DNA from: SG8-41 sp963699525
GTDB lineage: Bacteria; Pseudomonadota; Gammaproteobacteria; Burkholderiales; SG8-41
Assembly (NCBI GenBank): GCA_963699525.1
Contig: CAVOUI010000013.1
Location: 227,346-291,345 of the forward strand
Reading direction: 5' to 3'
DNA: 64,000 bases
The translations under genes and the position numbers were made by a program. The notes below the pieces were generated by a model. The model ran no database searches, was not told the DNA's origin, and worked only from the letters and a program-made list of their open reading frames with translations. Position 1 is the stretch's first letter. The number at the start of each line of letters is the position of its first letter. Below, one piece after another: positions 36,961 to 46,229 of the stretch.

Positions 36961-38061
36961 ATGAAACACATAAAGGTGTCAGGAACCTTTTTTGCACGGC
37001 GGGCGAGGACGCTACGACTGCTCTGCGCCGCGGTACTATGTGGCGTTTCCTTTTCTGCATACGGGGCCGGCCTGCCCGCAGGGCTGCAATCTTCGGCGCT
37101 CGGCGTTCTGCCGGCAACGTTCACGGGCGTACTGCCGTGCGCAGACTGCCCCGGCATCGAGCATCACCTCGATCTCTACCCCGATGGCGTCTATTACCTG
37201 CGCCGGGTCTACCAGGACCGGCCCGACGGGCAGTTCGACGAGATGGGCGCGTGGGAAGTGTCCGGGGGCGCGCGCACGCTCGTTCTTCATGGCGAGCGCG
37301 AGGACGGACCGCGATTTGCGATCAAGGACGCAAGGACGCTCACCCAGCTCGATCGCGAAGGGCGGCCGATCGTCTCAACCGCGAATCATGATCTCGCGCG
37401 TGCGGAAGCGTTCGAACCGGTCGAGCCGCGCCTCACGATGCGGGGCATGTTCCGCTACATGGCCGACGCCGCGATCTTCGAAGAGTGCCTGACTCGGCGG
37501 AAGCTCCCGGTCCTGATGCAGGGCGACTACCTCGCGGTGGAGAAGGCTTACACCGGGATGCGGCGCGCGCCGGGCGCATCGATACTCGCCACGCTCCGGG
37601 GGCGGATTGTCGAGCGCGCCGGGATGGAAGGTCCGCCGCGCCCCGCGCTCCTCATCGAGCGTTTCGGGGGACTCTGGCCCGGCGAAACCTGCGGCGTGCG
37701 GTTTGCCACCGAGCCCCTCGTCAATACCTACTGGAAACTCGTCCGCCTGCGCGACGAGCCGGTGAGCGTCGCGGAGAATCAGCGCGAGCCGCACATCGTC
37801 CTGCGTACGGATGGCCAGCGCGTCGCCGGGTTTGGCGGCTGCAATCGGCTGCTCGGGAGCTACCGTATCGAAGGAAACCGCATTGAATTCGGCAAGCTCG
37901 CCGTGACACTGATGGCTTGCCCCGCGGGAATGGAGCAGGAACAATCGTTTCTCGGCGCGTTGGAGCAGGCCGCGCGCTGGCGAGTGACGGGATCGCACCT
38001 CGAGTTGTTCGACGCCAACGGCGCAGTCGTCGCGCGGCTCGAAGCGGTCCACCTGAAATAG
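36961..38061 (+). CDS. NlpE-N-like/META envelope protein (copy 2)
   Basis: A 366-residue paralogue of the protein at 33070-34482, highly similar from GVLPCADCPGIEHHLDLYPD to the end (HLELFDANGAVVARLEAVHL). It lacks the YcgJ-like segment. The signal peptide is RTLRLLCAAVLCGVSFSAYG; its first residues (KVSGTFF) are encoded by a repeat also found at 54181. The META-like end keeps FGGCNRLLGSYRIEGNRIE and TLMACPAGMEQEQSF. The reading frame upstream is open into the patatin gene. Confidence 0.78.
   Translation: MKHIKVSGTFFARRARTLRLLCAAVLCGVSFSAYGAGLPAGLQSSALGVLPATFTGVLPCADCPGIEHHLDLYPDGVYYLRRVYQDRPDGQFDEMGAWEVSGGARTLVLHGEREDGPRFAIKDARTLTQLDREGRPIVSTANHDLARAEAFEPVEPRLTMRGMFRYMADAAIFEECLTRRKLPVLMQGDYLAVEKAYTGMRRAPGASILATLRGRIVERAGMEGPPRPALLIERFGGLWPGETCGVRFATEPLVNTYWKLVRLRDEPVSVAENQREPHIVLRTDGQRVAGFGGCNRLLGSYRIEGNRIEFGKLAVTLMACPAGMEQEQSFLGALEQAARWRVTGSHLELFDANGAVVARLEAVHLK
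36972..36993. repeat. REP-like repeat, copy 1
   Basis: AAAGGTGTCAGGAACC followed by a T-run; AAAGGT pairs with ACCTTT. The same 16-mer is at 54181-54196. It resembles RAYT-associated REP sequences of the GGTGTC type. It sits at the patatin/META junction. Confidence 0.5.
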
Positions 38062-38137
38062 CCGGTCCCGCGTCCGGGAAGGTATGATGCACATCAAGCC
38101 GGTGCCAGAGATATCCGCGTAAAGTGACCCACCGCCC

Positions 38138-39262
38138 ATGAAACACACGCTGACCTGCCTGGCCGGAGGGCTTTTCGCCGCACTGATGACGTTCTCCACG
38201 TCGCTGCGGGCGCAGGAGCCCCCGGCGTTCAAGGCGGAAGAGATCGAGCAGCTCGTCGCGCCGATCGCGCTCTATCCCGACGCTCTGGTCGCGCAGATCC
38301 TGATGGCGTCCACCTATCCGCTGGAGATCGTGCAGGCGGCGCGCTGGTCGAAGGCGAATCCGGACGTGAAGGACAAGGCGCTCGAGGATGCCATGCAGAA
38401 GCAATCCTGGGACCCGAGCGTGAAATCCCTTGCCGCATTTCCGCAGATACTCGCCATGCTGAATGACAAGCTCGACATGACCCAGAAGCTCGGGGACGCG
38501 TTCCTTGGCCAGCAGAAGGAGGTCATGGACGCGATCCAGCGGCTGCGGGCCAAGGCGCAGGCCGCCGGCAACCTCCAGTCCGGCAAGGAGCAGAAGGTCA
38601 TCGTCGAGCAACAGAACGGGACGACCGTGATCAAGATCGAGCCGACAAGCCCCGAGGTGGTCTACGTCCCGGTCTACAACCCGACCGTCGTCTACGGCCC
38701 GTGGCCGTACCCGGCCTATCCGCCCTATTACTATTACCCGCCCGGCTACTCGGCCGGGAGCGTGTTCTTCGCGTTTTCGGTGGGCATCATCGTAGGCAAC
38801 GCCATGTGGGGCGGCTGCCATTGGGGCGGCGGGAACGTCTACATCAATCACTACAACTACAACAACTTCAACAAGACCAACATCAAGACCGGGGACTGGC
38901 AGCACAAGCCGGAGCATCGCGGGGGCGTGGAGTATCGCGACCCGGGGAGCCGCCAGAAATACAGCGGCCAGCGGCCGGGGGTGGATTCGCGCGAGGCATA
39001 CCGCGGGCGCGCGGAGCAGGGGCGGCAGGATATCGCCCGCGCCGGTCCGGAGAATCTCGACCGCGACCGGGGTGGTGCTGACCGCGCGGGTGGACGCGAC
39101 GCCGGCGCGGCCGACAGGCAGCGGGACGCCGGTGGACGCCAGCCAGATGCATTCGATGGCGTCGGGCGCGGCAGCCAGACGCGCGATTACAGCAACCGCG
39201 GTGCCACGAGCCGCGCATCGGCTGGGGGCCATGCGCGGGCGGGCGGCGGCGGGCGGAGGTAA
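38138..39262 (+). CDS. DUF3300-family secreted protein
   Basis: A 374-residue protein with a signal peptide (MTFSTSLRAQ). The DUF3300 core is IEQLVAPIALYPDALVAQIL, YPLEIVQAARWSKANPDVK and TSPEVVYVPVYNPTVVYGP. A Pro/Tyr-rich segment (PYYYYPPGY), one hydrophobic stretch (VFFAFSVGIIVGNAMWGG) and a long Arg/Gly/Asp-rich disordered tail follow. The function of the family is unknown. It is followed by a DUF2950 gene, a pairing common in Proteobacteria, so the two probably work together in the envelope. Confidence 0.9.
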   Translation: MKHTLTCLAGGLFAALMTFSTSLRAQEPPAFKAEEIEQLVAPIALYPDALVAQILMASTYPLEIVQAARWSKANPDVKDKALEDAMQKQSWDPSVKSLAAFPQILAMLNDKLDMTQKLGDAFLGQQKEVMDAIQRLRAKAQAAGNLQSGKEQKVIVEQQNGTTVIKIEPTSPEVVYVPVYNPTVVYGPWPYPAYPPYYYYPPGYSAGSVFFAFSVGIIVGNAMWGGCHWGGGNVYINHYNYNNFNKTNIKTGDWQHKPEHRGGVEYRDPGSRQKYSGQRPGVDSREAYRGRAEQGRQDIARAGPENLDRDRGGADRAGGRDAGAADRQRDAGGRQPDAFDGVGRGSQTRDYSNRGATSRASAGGHARAGGGGRR

Positions 39263-39279
39263 GTTTTTTGGCACCGCAC

Positions 39280-40236
39280 ATGATTACGAAGATTGAGATG
39301 CGTTCGAGCCTGGCCTCGTTCCGATCGTGCCTGCGGCGCCGATGGGCGCCTGTCCTTGTGGCGGTACTACTTTCCGGTGCCGCAGTGCCGGACGCATTCA
39401 CAGCGGACGGACAGAAATCCTTCGGTTCGCCGGAAGAGGCCGCCAAGGCGCTGGTGACGGCGGTTACGGCGGGCGACCTCAAGGCGATGCGGGACATTCT
39501 GGGGCCCGGCTCCGAGGGCCTTGTCCAGTCCGGGGACGCCGTCGCGGACCGGGCCGGCCGCGAGCGCTTCGTGCGGGCTTACGGCGAAGCAAACCGGATC
39601 GGCAAGCAGGGCGATGCGAAAGCGGTGCTCCTGGTGGGCAAGGATGAATGGCCGCTGCCGATTCCGATCGTCAAGGTCGGTTCCGGTTGGCGTTTCGACA
39701 CGAAAGCGGGCAGGGAGGAGATCCTCAACCGGCGCATCGGCCGCAACGAGCTCTCGGCGGTGCAAGCGGTGCTCGCCTACGTGGACGCGCAGCGCGAGTA
39801 CGACTTACGCAATCCGCAAGGCGACAAGCTTCTCCACTACGCACAGAAATTCACCAGCGCGACGGGCAAGCGCGACGGGCTCTATTTTCAGACCAAAGCC
39901 GGCGAAAAACCCAGCCCGCTCGGTCCGTTGTTCGCAAGCGCGAAAGCGGAGGGTTATACCAAAGGTGACGATGCGTTCCATGGCTATCACTACCGCATTA
40001 TTAGAGGGCAGGGAGCGAGCGCTCCCGGCGGTGCCTACGACTACGTGGCGCAGGGCCAAATGATCGGGGGCTTCGCACTGGTCGCCTGGCCGGCGTCCTA
40101 CGGCAACTCCGGGGTCATGACCTTCATCGTCAACCACGACGGGATCGTCTACGAAAAGGACCTCGGGCCGGACACCGCAACGGTCGTCAAGAAGATCACG
40201 CGATTCAACCCGGACAAGACCTGGAAGCGTTATTGA
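39280..40236 (+). CDS. DUF2950-family periplasmic protein
   Basis: About 318 residues, with a signal region (VLVAVLLSGAAVPDAFTA) and the typical DUF2950 body: FGSPEEAAKALVTAVTAGD, GWRFDTKAGREEILNRRIGR, NELSAVQAVLAYVDAQREYD and the C-terminal GVMTFIVNHDGIVYEKDLG. The start is ambiguous (39280 or 39298). It is linked to the DUF3300 gene upstream. Its last codon overlaps the frame of a truncated DUF3141 gene. Function is unknown. Confidence 0.88.
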   Translation: MITKIEMRSSLASFRSCLRRRWAPVLVAVLLSGAAVPDAFTADGQKSFGSPEEAAKALVTAVTAGDLKAMRDILGPGSEGLVQSGDAVADRAGRERFVRAYGEANRIGKQGDAKAVLLVGKDEWPLPIPIVKVGSGWRFDTKAGREEILNRRIGRNELSAVQAVLAYVDAQREYDLRNPQGDKLLHYAQKFTSATGKRDGLYFQTKAGEKPSPLGPLFASAKAEGYTKGDDAFHGYHYRIIRGQGASAPGGAYDYVAQGQMIGGFALVAWPASYGNSGVMTFIVNHDGIVYEKDLGPDTATVVKKITRFNPDKTWKRY

Positions 40237-42243
40237 AATCTGCACGAGGCTGGCCGGTCAATTACGCGCTGCTGCGCATCGTTCCGCCGGAGGGCGTCGA
40301 AGTGGACGCCCGGCGCCGGCCGTACATCGTCATCGACCCGCGGGCGGGCCACGGCCCGGGCATCGGCGGCTTCAAGGACGATTCGCAGGTCGGCGTCGCG
40401 CTGCGCGCGGGGCACCCGGTTTATTTCGTCGTGTTCTATCCCGATCCGGTGCCCGGACAGACGCTTCCTGATGTCTGCGCCGCGGAGCAGAAATTCGTGC
40501 ACCGCGTGCGCGAGCTTCACCCCGACGCGCCGAAGCCGGTGATCGTCGGCAACTGCCAGGGCGGCTGGGCGGCGATGATGCTCGCCGCCGCCACTCCCGA
40601 TGACACGGGAGCCATCGTGATCAACGGCGCGCCCATGTCCTACTGGGGCGGTGCGTTCAGCGAGGGCGAAGGCGACAACCCGATGCGTTACGCGGGCGGG
40701 CTGCTGGGCGGCACCTGGCTCGCGTCGCTCGTCTCGGATCATCGGCAACGGCGTATTCGACGGCGCGCACCTCGTCCAGAACTTCGAGAGCCTCAATCCC
40801 GCGAACACGTTCTGGGACAAGTACTACCACCTCTTCGCCAACGTCGACACCGAGCAGCCGCGATTTCTCGAATTCGAGCGCTGGTGGGGGGGCTTCTATC
40901 TCATGAACCGCGACGAGATCGAGTGGATCACGCGCAATCTCTTCGTGGGCAACCAGCTCTGGTCCGAGCGCTCCGGCTCGGGCGCGCGGGCGCTGTTCGA
41001 TCTGCGCGAGATCCGCTCGCCGATCATCCTGTTCGCCTCGATGGGCGACAACATCACGCCGCCGCAGCAGGCGTTCAACTGGGTGGCCGACGTCTACGGC
41101 TCGACCGAGGAGATCAAGGCGCGCGGACAGACGATCGTCGGACTGCTGCACAAGGAGATCGGCCATCTCGGTATTTTCGTCTCCGGCAAGGTCGCGAAGA
41201 AGGAGCACGCTCAGATCGTGTCGGTGCTGAAGTCGATCGAGGCGCTGCCGCCCGGACTCTACGGCATGGAGATCGTCGAGGAGAAGGACGCCGACGGCAA
41301 GCCCGTGTACAACGTGCGCTTCCACGAGCGTCAGCTCGAGGAGGTCGTCCAGCGCCTGAATCGCTTCAAGCGCGCTGACGAGAAGCCGTTCGAAGCGGTC
41401 GCGGCGATGTCCGAGTTCAACCAGCGCGCCTACGAGCTGTTCGCGCAGCCGCTCGTGCAGGCGATGTCGAACGAGTACACGGCGAAGCTCTCGCGCACGC
41501 TGCATCCGCTGCGCGCCTCGCGCTGGGCGTGGTCCGATCTCAATCCCTGGCTCGCGTGGCTCGGCCCCGCGGCGGCGGCAGTCAAAGCGCAGCGCGCGAG
41601 CGTCGCGGCCGATGACCCGCTGCGCAAGCTCGAGAAGCGGGGCGCAGAGCTCCTGAGCGCGTCGCTCGATTATTACCGCGATGTGCGCGACGCGGCGAGC
41701 GAGGCGTCGTTCTTCCAGCTCTACGGCAACCTGTTCTCGCTCTACGTCGCCGACAAGCACGAAGCCGAGGCGAGCCAGACGCGCTGCGCCGGCGACCGAC
41801 CGGCGCGAGCTGCCGTATGTCAAGGAGGCGCTCGCCTCGATCGCGGAGGGCGGCTATCCGGCGGCGCTGGCCGCTGCGCCTATCTCCTGCAGCGCAAGGG
41901 CGAGCCGCTGCCGCTCGCGCGGCTGGAGCTGAAACAGGACCTCATGACGGATTACGGCGAGTTGATCCCGCAGGTGGCGCCCGACGAGCGGCGTCGGATT
42001 CGCGGCGCGCAGGAAATCATCGTGAACTACGAGCCCGAGCGAGCGATCGAGACGCTGCCCGGCCTCGTTGCCGACCCGGCCGATCGATCGCGACTGGTCA
42101 ATCTCCTCGAACGCGTGCTTGCCGACGAACGCATACAGCGGCAGGGCGCAACGTCCGAGCAGCTCGCGATGCTGGCGCGGATCGAGAAGGCTCTGGGCAT
42201 GTCGGTGTCGAGCGCCGCGACTTCGATAAAGAGGGCTGCATGA
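40233..42243 (+). CDS. DUF3141 alpha/beta-hydrolase-like protein, N-terminally truncated, three frameshifts
   Basis: About 670 residues of a DUF3141 protein. These are hydrolase-fold relatives of PHA synthase, found with phosphotransacylase and acetate kinase genes. The nucleophile-elbow-like motif is VIVGNCQGGWAAMM (GNCQGG), and IILFASMGDNITPPQQA carries the Asp. The chain enters abruptly at RGWPVNYALLRIVPPEG; roughly 100-130 usual N-terminal residues are missing, so the DUF2950 gene seems fused to its interior. Frame changes: extra bases near 40737 and 41782 and a missing base near 41876. The stop overlaps the next ATG. Confidence 0.82.
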
Positions 42244-43253
42244 AAGCGAACACGATCGAGAAGCCGGCGCGCGGCACGGCGCCGGCGGCGAGCGCAGGAA
42301 AGCCAGCGGTGAAAGATACCCAACATCCGCGGTACGAGCGGCTGATGGCTCGCTGCAAAGGCTTGCCGCCGACGCCGACCGCGGTCGCCTATCCCTGCGA
42401 CCAGAGCTCGCTCCAAGGCGCGCTCGAAGCGGCGAAGCTGGGGCTGATCGCGCCGATTCTCGTCGGCCCGACCGAGTTGATCAAGTCAGTGGCGGCGAAG
42501 AGCAGGCTCGACCTCGCGGGATGCGAGATCGTCGACGCGCCGGACAGCGAAACGGCGGCCGCCAAGGCGGTCGAGCAGGTGCGTCTCGGGCGCGCGGAGG
42601 CGCTGATGAAGGGCAGCCTCCACACCGACGAGATCATGGGCGCGGTCGTGAAGCGCGACACCGGGCTGCGCACGGCACGGCGCATCAGCCACTGCTTCGT
42701 GATGGACGTGCCCGGCCACGACAGCCCTCTCATCATCACCGACGCCGCGGTGAACGTCGCGCCGACACTCGAGGACAAGGTGGACATCGTGCAGAACGCG
42801 ATCGACCTCGCACTGGCCCTTGGCGCGCCGGAGGTGAGGGTGGCGATCGTCTCGGCGATGGAAACGGTCAATCCCAAGGTACCTTCGACGATCGAGGCCG
42901 CGGCGCTCTGCAAGATGGCGGACCGCGGCCAGATCACCGGCGCGCTTCTCGACGGGCCGCTCGCTCTCGACAACGCGATCAACCTGGAGGCCGCGCAAGT
43001 GAAGAAGATCAACTCGCCGGTGGCGGGCCGGGCCAACGTGCTGGTTGCGCCCGACCTCGAGGCGGGAAACATGCTGGCCAAAAGCCTGACCTTCCTGGCC
43101 GGCGCGGTTGCTGCCGGCATCGTGCTCGGCGCCAGGGTGCCGGTCATACTGACGAGCCGGGCGGACTCGGTGACGACGCGGCTCGCTTCCTGCGCCGTGG
43201 CGGTGTTGCTGGCGAAGGCGCGGCGCGAGCAGGGCGCCCGGGCGGTGAGCTAG
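42240..43253 (+). CDS. Phosphate acetyl/butyryltransferase
   Basis: A 337-residue PTA/PTB-family enzyme. Conserved blocks are PTAVAYPCDQSSLQGALEAA, ALMKGSLHTDEIMGAVV, HCFVMDVPGHDSPLIITDAA and SPVAGRANVLVAPDLEAGNM. It converts acyl-CoA plus phosphate to acyl phosphate. The N-terminal MaoC-type hydratase domain seen in many betaproteobacterial homologues is absent. The ATG overlaps the DUF3141 stop, and it ends four bases before the acetate kinase gene, so the pair makes acetate/butyrate and ATP, or the reverse. Confidence 0.92.
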   Translation: MKANTIEKPARGTAPAASAGKPAVKDTQHPRYERLMARCKGLPPTPTAVAYPCDQSSLQGALEAAKLGLIAPILVGPTELIKSVAAKSRLDLAGCEIVDAPDSETAAAKAVEQVRLGRAEALMKGSLHTDEIMGAVVKRDTGLRTARRISHCFVMDVPGHDSPLIITDAAVNVAPTLEDKVDIVQNAIDLALALGAPEVRVAIVSAMETVNPKVPSTIEAAALCKMADRGQITGALLDGPLALDNAINLEAAQVKKINSPVAGRANVLVAPDLEAGNMLAKSLTFLAGAVAAGIVLGARVPVILTSRADSVTTRLASCAVAVLLAKARREQGARAVS

Positions 43254-43257
43254 CGCG

Positions 43258-44467
43258 ATGTCGGACGCGATACTGGTCATCAACGCGGGGTCCTCCTCCA
43301 TAAAGTTTTCGGTGTTCGTCGAGCGCGCGGGCACCCCCACGCTCGCGCTGCGCGGCCAGATCGAGGGGCTCTACACCCGCGCGCATTTCGTCGCGAAGGG
43401 CGCGGCGGGCGCAACCGTGAGCGAGAAAAAGTGGGATGCGGGCACGAAGCTCGGCCATGAGGGTGCAGTCGACCATCTTGCCGGCTTTCTTCGCAGCGAG
43501 CTTTCCGAGCACCGGCTGCTCGGCGTGGGGCACCGCGTGGTGCACGGCGGGATCGAATACACGAAGCCGGTCCGGATCGATGCAGGCATTGTGGCTGCGC
43601 TCGAGAAATACAACCCACTCGCGCCGCTCCATCAGCCCAATAACCTGAAGCCGATCCGGCTGCTCCTTGAGCGCCGGCCGGAGCTGCCGCAGGTCGCCTG
43701 CTTCGACACGTCGTTTCACCAGAGCCAGCCGCCGGTTGCGCAGCGCTTCGCGCTTCCCGACGAGCTGCACGAGGCCGGCGTGCGGCGATACGGGTTTCAC
43801 GGGCTGTCGTACCGAGTACATCGCTTCCATTCTGCCGCAGCACGACGCGAAGGCCGCGGCGGGGCGAACCGTAGTCCTGCATCTCGGCAACGGCGCGAGC
43901 ATGTGCGCGATCGATGCGGGAAAGAGCGTCGCCAGCACCATGGGTTTCACCGCGGTCGACGGCCTGCCGATGGGCACGCGCTGCGGGTCGATCGATCCCG
44001 GCGTAATCCTCTACCTCATGGACGAGCGCGGAATGGACGCCCGGGCCATTGAGAAGCTGATCTACAACCAGTCGGGGCTGTTGGGCGTGTCGGGCATTTC
44101 GAGCGACATGCGCACGCTCCTCGCGAGCAAGGAGCCGCGCGCGCGGCTCGCGGTCGACCTCTACATCTACCGCATCCGCCGGGAACTCGGCTCGCTCGCC
44201 GCCGCGCTCGGCGGGCTCGACGCGATCGTATTCACCGCCGGCATCGGCGAAAACTCCGCGGCGATCCGCGAGCGGGTATGCCGCGATGCGCGCTGGCTGG
44301 GCGTTGAGCTGGACGTCGAGGCGAACGGCAAGGGCGGTCCGCGAATCAGCACTGCGGGAAGCCAGGTGTCGGCATGGGTGATCCCGACCAACGAAGAACT
44401 CATGATCGCGCGGCATACCCGGGCGTTGCTCGGTGCTGCCGTTCCGGCTGCGGCGATTTCCGCCTAG
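43258..44467 (+). CDS. ackA: Acetate kinase family, one frameshift
   Basis: About 402 residues. ASKHA-fold motifs are visible: VINAGSSSIKFSVF at the N-terminus, GHRVVHGG, PLAPLHQPNNL, the substrate site FDTSFHQSQP, HLGNGASMCAID, and TAGIGENS near the end. One extra base near 43812 breaks the frame between RYGFHGLSY and EYIASILPQ. It transfers phosphate between ADP and acetate (or propionate/butyrate). The gene is linked to the phosphotransacylase gene; a palindromic repeat separates it from fabI. Confidence 0.92.
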
Positions 44468-44504
44468 GAACTTGCTGAAAAACGTGCGTCGCGCGACCGA
44501 AGGC

Positions 44505-44532
44505 GTCATTCCCGCGCAGGCGGGAATCCAGG
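44505..44532. repeat. REP-like palindrome between ackA and fabI
   Basis: ATTCCCGC (44508) and GCGGGAAT (44520) form an 8-bp stem with a 4-base loop, flanked by GTC and CCAGGAG. This is the widespread 'GTCATTCCCGC...GCGGGAATCC' type of dispersed palindrome. Its right end supplies the AGGAG ribosome-binding site of fabI. Confidence 0.7.
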
Positions 44533-44543
44533 AGAATGACCTC

Positions 44544-45326
44544 ATGGCACTCGATAACCCGCGGCCGGTCTTGAAAGGCGCGAAGGCGCTCGTCGTCGGC
44601 ATCGCCAATCAGCATTCCATTGCCTATGGCTGCGCGAAGGCGTTTCGCGAGGTCGGCGCCGAGCTCGCGATCACCTATGTCAACGAGAAGACGAAGGGCT
44701 ATGTCGAGCCGCTCGCCAAGGAGCTCGGCGCGCCCATCTTCATGCCGCTCGACGTTGCCACGCCGGGCATGCTCGAGGCGGTGTTCGACGCGATCAAGCG
44801 GCGCTGGGGCAGTCTCGATATCGTCCTGCATTCCATTGCATGGGCGCCGAAAGACGACCTGCGAGGCGGGCTGCTCAGCTGCTCCGCCGCGGGATTCTCC
44901 AAGGCGATGGACATTTCCTGCCACTCGTTCGTGCGCATGGCGCGGCTCGCCGCGCCGCTCATGAAGAAGGGCGGCACGCTGTTCGCGATGAGCTACTACG
45001 GCGCCAACAAGGTCGTGCCCAACTACAACGTCATGGGCCCGGTGAAGGCGGCCCTCGAGGCGTGCTGCCGCTATCTCGCCTACGAACTCGGCGGCAAGGG
45101 CATCCGCGTGCACGCGATCTCCCCGGGCCCGCTCAAGACGCGCGCCGCATCGGGCCTCAAGGATTTCGACCTCATGTTGAACGCCGCCGCGCAGCGGGCG
45201 CCGCTGGGCGAGCTGATCGATATCATGGACGTGGGCTTCACCTGTGCCTACCTCGCCACGCCCTACGCGCGGCGGCTGTCGGGTGAGACCCTTTACGTCG
45301 ACGGCGGCGTTAACATAATGGCGTAA
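44544..45326 (+). CDS. fabI: Enoyl-[acyl-carrier-protein] reductase (NADH), FabI type
   Basis: A 260-residue SDR enzyme completing each round of fatty-acid elongation. The nucleotide motif is VVGIANQHSIAYGCAKAFRE, the substrate region HSIAWAPKDDLRGG, the catalytic Tyr161-x6-Lys168 in YNVMGPVK, and the C-terminal part SGETLYVDGGVNIM. I chose the ATG after AGGAG; an upstream in-frame extension runs through the REP-like palindrome and is unlikely to be translated. It is the usual neighbour of the DUF3141-PTA-AckA set. Confidence 0.95.
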   Translation: MALDNPRPVLKGAKALVVGIANQHSIAYGCAKAFREVGAELAITYVNEKTKGYVEPLAKELGAPIFMPLDVATPGMLEAVFDAIKRRWGSLDIVLHSIAWAPKDDLRGGLLSCSAAGFSKAMDISCHSFVRMARLAAPLMKKGGTLFAMSYYGANKVVPNYNVMGPVKAALEACCRYLAYELGGKGIRVHAISPGPLKTRAASGLKDFDLMLNAAAQRAPLGELIDIMDVGFTCAYLATPYARRLSGETLYVDGGVNIMA

Positions 45327-45379
45327 GCACGGCAAACGCCGGGGGACGCGTCCGGCGCAAGGCCCGAAAGGAGATCGAA

Positions 45380-45626
45380 ATGAAACTCTGGATCGGCAAC
45401 ATCGCGCCGAATACGCCCGACGAGGAGGTGCGCGCGCTGGTCAAGAAATACGCACCCGAACTGGAATGCACGACGATCCAGCGGGTGGAAGGCGACGGTT
45501 CGCGCCCGGCCGCCGTGCTCGAATTCGCCAACCCGCCGCTCGGGCGCGCTCGAGGGCGTCTCGATGCGGCTCAACGGGATGTACTGGAAGGAACGTTCCC
45601 TGGTCGTCCAGACGCTCATACGCTGA
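45380..45626 (+). CDS. RRM-fold RNA-binding protein, one frameshift
   Basis: A small protein of about 81 residues. It begins MKLWIGNIAPNTPDEEVRAL (RNP2-like KLWIGNI), continues with EDGS-type loop GDGSRPAAVLEF, and after an extra base near 45546 ends MRLNGMYWKERSLVVQTLI. The arrangement is a single RRM with no auxiliary domain, as in proteobacterial RRM proteins of unknown target. A GAAAGGAG site precedes the start. Confidence 0.75.
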
Positions 45627-45701
45627 GCACGCGCCGGAAGTGCCGCGAGCCCGCGGTGACAAGCGGAGCCCGGCGCGGCCTGCTGTGGTTCGCGGGAGTT
45701 G

Positions 45702-46034
45702 CTACCGGTCTTCGCGCTGACGCGTCGATGTGTGCTCGAGTGCGCGTACCGCCATTGCGACTATGAGTCCCACCAGCAGCACGCCGGTCAGTCCAATGCC
45801 GATGGCGAGGACGCGCGTAAGGGGACGCGTCGGCGCGAAATCGCCGTAGCCAATGGTGAGCCCGGAAACGAAGGTGAAGTAGATCGCTTCCAGGATCGAC
45901 CAGTCTTCGAGAAGGCCGATCACAATTCCCAGGACCAGCATGACGCCGAGCAGACCAAACAATATCGGCCAGACCACTTTCATCCCTCTCCACAGCTCGG
46001 CGAAGAACAGCCGCCTCAACTCCCGCGGTTTCAC
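45702..46034 (-). CDS. Two-helix K+ channel protein
   Basis: A 110-residue protein from a GTG start (VKPRELRRLFFAELWRG) with GGGAGG just upstream. It has two membrane helices (VVWPILFGLLGVMLVLGIVI and VLAIGIGLTGVLLVGLIVAM) flanking the selectivity filter TIGYGD. It is a close paralogue of the frameshifted gene at 34515-34843. No cytoplasmic regulatory domain is present. It converges with the RRM gene. Confidence 0.88.
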   Translation of the reverse strand: MKPRELRRLFFAELWRGMKVVWPILFGLLGVMLVLGIVIGLLEDWSILEAIYFTFVSGLTIGYGDFAPTRPLTRVLAIGIGLTGVLLVGLIVAMAVRALEHTSTRQREDR

Positions 46035-46229
46035 GCGCCTCCCGCCTGATCGGAACAAGTCGGAGCATCGTATCACGCCCGCTCCGGGAGTCCGCGGCTG
46101 AACAGGATGCGATGCGCGGCGGGAGGCTTGTGGTCCGCCCGAATGAATGTGCTCCCGCCCCATTCAAGATTCCGTTATCATGCTTGATTGCTGTAGCGTC
46201 GCCAACGCCCGCTGTCATTCCACCACCCC

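Noticed and set aside
35692..38061. A true patatin-META fusion protein
   Set aside because: A complete signal peptide lies at the junction (36961) and the second part has a stand-alone paralogue, so two proteins are more likely.
44433..44543. N-terminal extension of FabI
   Set aside because: The extra 37 codons run through the tail of ackA and the palindromic repeat. The family start is at MALDNPRP behind AGGAG.
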